From GCA-016699835 sp964543905 (lineage in GTDB: Bacteria; Planctomycetota; Phycisphaerae; Phycisphaerales; UBA1924), in NCBI GenBank assembly GCA_964543905.1, contig CAZIZO010000013.1, forward strand, positions 19,230-83,229: 64,000 nucleotides of DNA, written 5' to 3'. This document shows, in pieces, positions 62,713 to 64,000 of this stretch (position 1 is the stretch's first letter; each line of letters begins with the position of its first letter). The translations under genes and the position numbers were made by a program. Under the pieces are notes generated by a model. The model searched no databases. It saw only the letters and a program-made list of their open reading frames with translations, and was not told the origin of the DNA.

Positions 62713-64000
62713 ATGCCCAAGTCGCTCCCCAGCAAGCACGCGAAGACAACCGCCAAGTCCGCCTCCCGAGCCGCCACGCGCGGGTCGCGCGTCCCCACCC
62801 TCCGCTCCCTGCCCACCCGCCTCGAAAAGGACACCATGGGCGAGATGGACGTGCCCGCCGACGCCCTCTACGGCGCCTCCACGCAACGCGCCGTCCTCAA
62901 CTTCCCCGTCAGCGGCCGCCCCGTCCCCGCACGCATCATCAAGGCCTACGCCGTCCTCAAGGCCGCCTGCGCCGCCGTCAACTTCAAACTCAAACGCCTC
63001 GACAAGGACCGCTACCTCGCCATCACCGAGGCCTGCAACGAGATCCGCGACGGCCTCACCGCCTTCCAGACCCCCGAATGCCACGACCCCATCTCCCGCC
63101 ACTTCCCCGTCGATATCTTCCAGACCGGCAGCGGCACCAGCACCAACATGAACGCCAACGAGGTCATCGCCAACCTCGTCTGCCTCCGCCGACACGCCCC
63201 CATCGGCAGCAGCAAGAACGCCGACTACCTCAAGGCGGGCGGCGTCCACCCCAACGACCACGTCAACATGGGGCAATCGTCCAACGACACCTTCCCGACC
63301 GCCATCCACATCGCCGCCGCCGTCCTCATCCACGACGAACTCCTCCCCGCCGTCCAGGACTGCGCCGAGCAACTCGAAAAGCACGCTCGCGCCTGGGACA
63401 AGATCGTCAAAATCGGCCGCACCCACCTCCAGGATGCCACGCCCATCCGCCTCGGGCAGGAGTTCTCCGGCTACGCCTCGCAACTCCGCCACGCCGAGGG
63501 CCGCCTCGCCCGCGCCCTCGAAACCCTCAGCGAACTCCCCCTGGGCGGTACCGCCGTCGGGACCGGCATCAACGCCCACGAGGACTTCGGCAAACTCGTC
63601 GCCGCCGAAGTCTCCTCCCGCACCGGCGTCAGATTCAAAGAGGCCGACAACCACTTCGAGGCCCAGCACGCCAAGGACGCCGTCGTCGAAGCCTCTGGAC
63701 ACCTCCGCACCCTCGCCGTCTCCCTCTCCAAAATCGCCAACGACATCCGCTGGCTCGGCTCCGGCCCCCGCTGCGGCCTGGGCGAACTCATCCTCCCCGC
63801 CGTCCAGCCCGGATCCAGCATCATGCCCGGCAAGGTCAACCCCGTCATCTGCGAGTCCGTCATCATGGTCTGCTGTCAGGTCCTCGGCAACGACCACGCC
63901 ACCACCCTCGGCGGACTGGGCGGCATCGGCTCCCTCCTCGACCTCAACGTCGCCATGCCCATGATGGCCGCCAACGTCCTCGACTCCGCCCACCTCCTCG
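62713..64000 (+). CDS. fumC: Class II fumarate hydratase, 3-prime end outside the window
   Basis: A class II fumarase (fumarate + water to malate, TCA cycle), open at the window edge after about 429 residues. Diagnostic stretches: TGSGTSTNMNANEV, VHPNDHVNMGQSSNDTFPTA, KIGRTHLQDATP and GSSIMPGKVNP, the fumarase/aspartase signature. HPNDHVN and SSNDTFPTA point to FumC rather than AspA. The first 45 residues are a Lys/Ser/Arg/Ala-rich tail; the conserved part begins at about residue 38 (TRLEKDTMGEMDVPADALYG), the usual FumC start. ATG at 62713 lies 25 bases past the lipoprotein stop. Confidence 0.93.
   Translation, partial: MPKSLPSKHAKTTAKSASRAATRGSRVPTLRSLPTRLEKDTMGEMDVPADALYGASTQRAVLNFPVSGRPVPARIIKAYAVLKAACAAVNFKLKRLDKDRYLAITEACNEIRDGLTAFQTPECHDPISRHFPVDIFQTGSGTSTNMNANEVIANLVCLRRHAPIGSSKNADYLKAGGVHPNDHVNMGQSSNDTFPTAIHIAAAVLIHDELLPAVQDCAEQLEKHARAWDKIVKIGRTHLQDATPIRLGQEFSGYASQLRHAEGRLARALETLSELPLGGTAVGTGINAHEDFGKLVAAEVSSRTGVRFKEADNHFEAQHAKDAVVEASGHLRTLAVSLSKIANDIRWLGSGPRCGLGELILPAVQPGSSIMPGKVNPVICESVIMVCCQVLGNDHATTLGGLGGIGSLLDLNVAMPMMAANVLDSAHLL

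Noticed and set aside
1..64000. CRISPR arrays, insertion sequences or prophage genes
   Set aside because: No regularly spaced identical repeats, transposase motifs, terminal repeats or phage structural genes were found in reading the window.

Overview
The window is high-GC DNA that looks chromosomal and most resembles a member of the Phycisphaerae (Planctomycetota). The signs are several secreted proteins ending in VPxPGA-hydrophobic-RRRR sorting tails, a large secreted protein ending in paired GC-type dockerin-like repeats, type II prepilin-like proteins with FTLIEL cleavage motifs and a late DGH motif, and a MoxR/DUF58/von Willebrand factor A (VWA) cluster of the kind planctomycetes carry. 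I see no insertion sequence, phage gene, CRISPR array or rRNA. The only RNA gene found is a tRNA-Arg(CCG).

Layout. 0-7 kb: a SAM methyltransferase, a secreted clan CD-like cysteine peptidase with a sorting tail, a coupled HugZ-like/amidohydrolase pair, an 18-residue lysine-rich peptide, and an M16 homologue without its zinc motif. 7-21 kb: a bifunctional fucokinase/GDP-fucose pyrophosphorylase, a group II PLP decarboxylase, a sorting-tail protein, apt, a NUDIX hydrolase, a TIM-barrel protein, a membrane protein overlapping nth, the tRNA, an MFS transporter and an S41/PDZ protease. 21-40 kb: ten genes on the minus strand, read right to left: FbpB-like permease, NHL lipoprotein, giant VWA membrane protein, MoxR, DUF58, BatA-like VWA protein, GATase-like membrane protein, ABC ATPase, fused ABC-2 permease, large exported protein. 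Several are translationally coupled. 40-52 kb: housekeeping genes (M24 aminopeptidase, accB-accC, miaA, a prepilin-like protein, cardiolipin synthase, elbB, an S41 protease, tsaD overlapping a release-factor-like gene). 52-58 kb: the secreted-protein zone (two sorting-tail proteins, a thioredoxin-like protein, the dockerin protein and a second prepilin-like protein). 58-64 kb: an orphan sugar-type ABC permease, a zinc-ribbon membrane protein, a second MoxR, a lipoprotein and fumC running off the end.

How the genes may work together. The minus-strand block looks like one envelope machine: a MoxR AAA+ ATPase with VWA partners, co-transcribed with an ABC-2 exporter and large periplasm-facing proteins. 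The sorting-tail and dockerin proteins suggest dedicated surface display. The enzyme that would process the tails is not in the window.

The + strand is G-rich from about 7 to 33 kb whichever strand carries the genes, and neutral or C-rich outside that stretch. This polarity change is the main large-scale signal. All functions are read from motifs and family knowledge; no database search was run.
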